Shown in pieces: positions 36,787 to 37,868 of a stretch of 37,868 nucleotides of DNA. Made by a program: the position numbers and the translations under genes. Source of the DNA: Branchiostoma floridae (Eukaryota; Chordata; Leptocardii; Amphioxiformes; Branchiostomatidae); NCBI RefSeq assembly GCF_000003815.2, contig NC_049988.1, positions 15,784,553 through 15,822,420 of the forward strand, written 5' to 3'. Each line of letters opens with the position of its first letter. Within the stretch, counting starts at the first letter, position 1. A model generated the notes under the pieces. It saw nothing but the letters and a program-made list of their open reading frames with translations, did not search any database and was not told the origin of the DNA.

Positions 36787-37868
<1,082 letters not shown>

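Overview
The window is animal nuclear DNA. It has long introns with GT..AG borders, many small DNA-transposon relics and tRNA-derived repeats, and two clearly metazoan genes. The repeat style (frequent TACATGTA palindromes, fold-back elements, a large LRR receptor gene) and the protein sequences suggest an invertebrate deuterostome, most likely a lancelet (Branchiostoma). That species call is inference.

Most of the window (about 3317-36786, minus strand) is one gene, a golgin-245/GOLGA4 homologue. I could place 23 coding exons, and their reading phases join correctly at every junction except exon 12 to 13. The N-terminus (MFRKLKNKI..., SPVNRLLSGASPSKGES), the segment MNKEELYRRFKEMEK...YRGKYNE, QDKSLRRISEMRE and DQQAKRHLEEEF follow vertebrate GOLGA4 block by block. 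About 2,380 residues are encoded here, almost all coiled coil and dominated by two giant exons (10035-11906 and 5558-7753). The C-terminus with the expected GRIP domain is not in the window. The 3'-most visible part (1-1266) is a tandem array of ten exon-like units, each with a polypyrimidine tract and a short coiled-coil module (REVEMSxRVEQLQTQLQQQD). An assembly gap lies at 2480-2602.

Inside the large intron between golgin exons 8 and 7, on the opposite strand, sits an intact gene whose coding part is a single exon (22494-24353). It encodes a type I membrane protein with signal peptide, LRRNT, ten LRRs, LRRCT, a Ser/Thr-rich stalk, one membrane span and a tyrosine- and proline-containing tail. 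Its LRRs expanded as two-repeat (48-residue) blocks, and its last coding segment is duplicated as a decayed copy downstream.

At the right edge the golgin gene is head-to-head with METTL5, the 18S rRNA m6A methyltransferase (first coding exon 37438-37537, plus strand). The 651 bp between the two start codons looks like a bidirectional housekeeping promoter with a YY1-like site.

The introns hold many mobile elements whose ends can be read: a 1.5-kb Harbinger-like element (7952-9473, TTA duplication), a TTAA fold-back element (15406-15759), a family of three fold-back elements with 9-bp target duplications (18345, 21199, 29597), a pogo/Tigger-like element (30739-31891, TA), a hAT-like element (33942-34294) and a tRNA-headed SINE (35428-35790). 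Local tandem duplication near splice sites recurs through the golgin gene and also shapes the LRR gene. It is the most distinctive theme of the window. I found no prokaryotic system, CRISPR array or rRNA.
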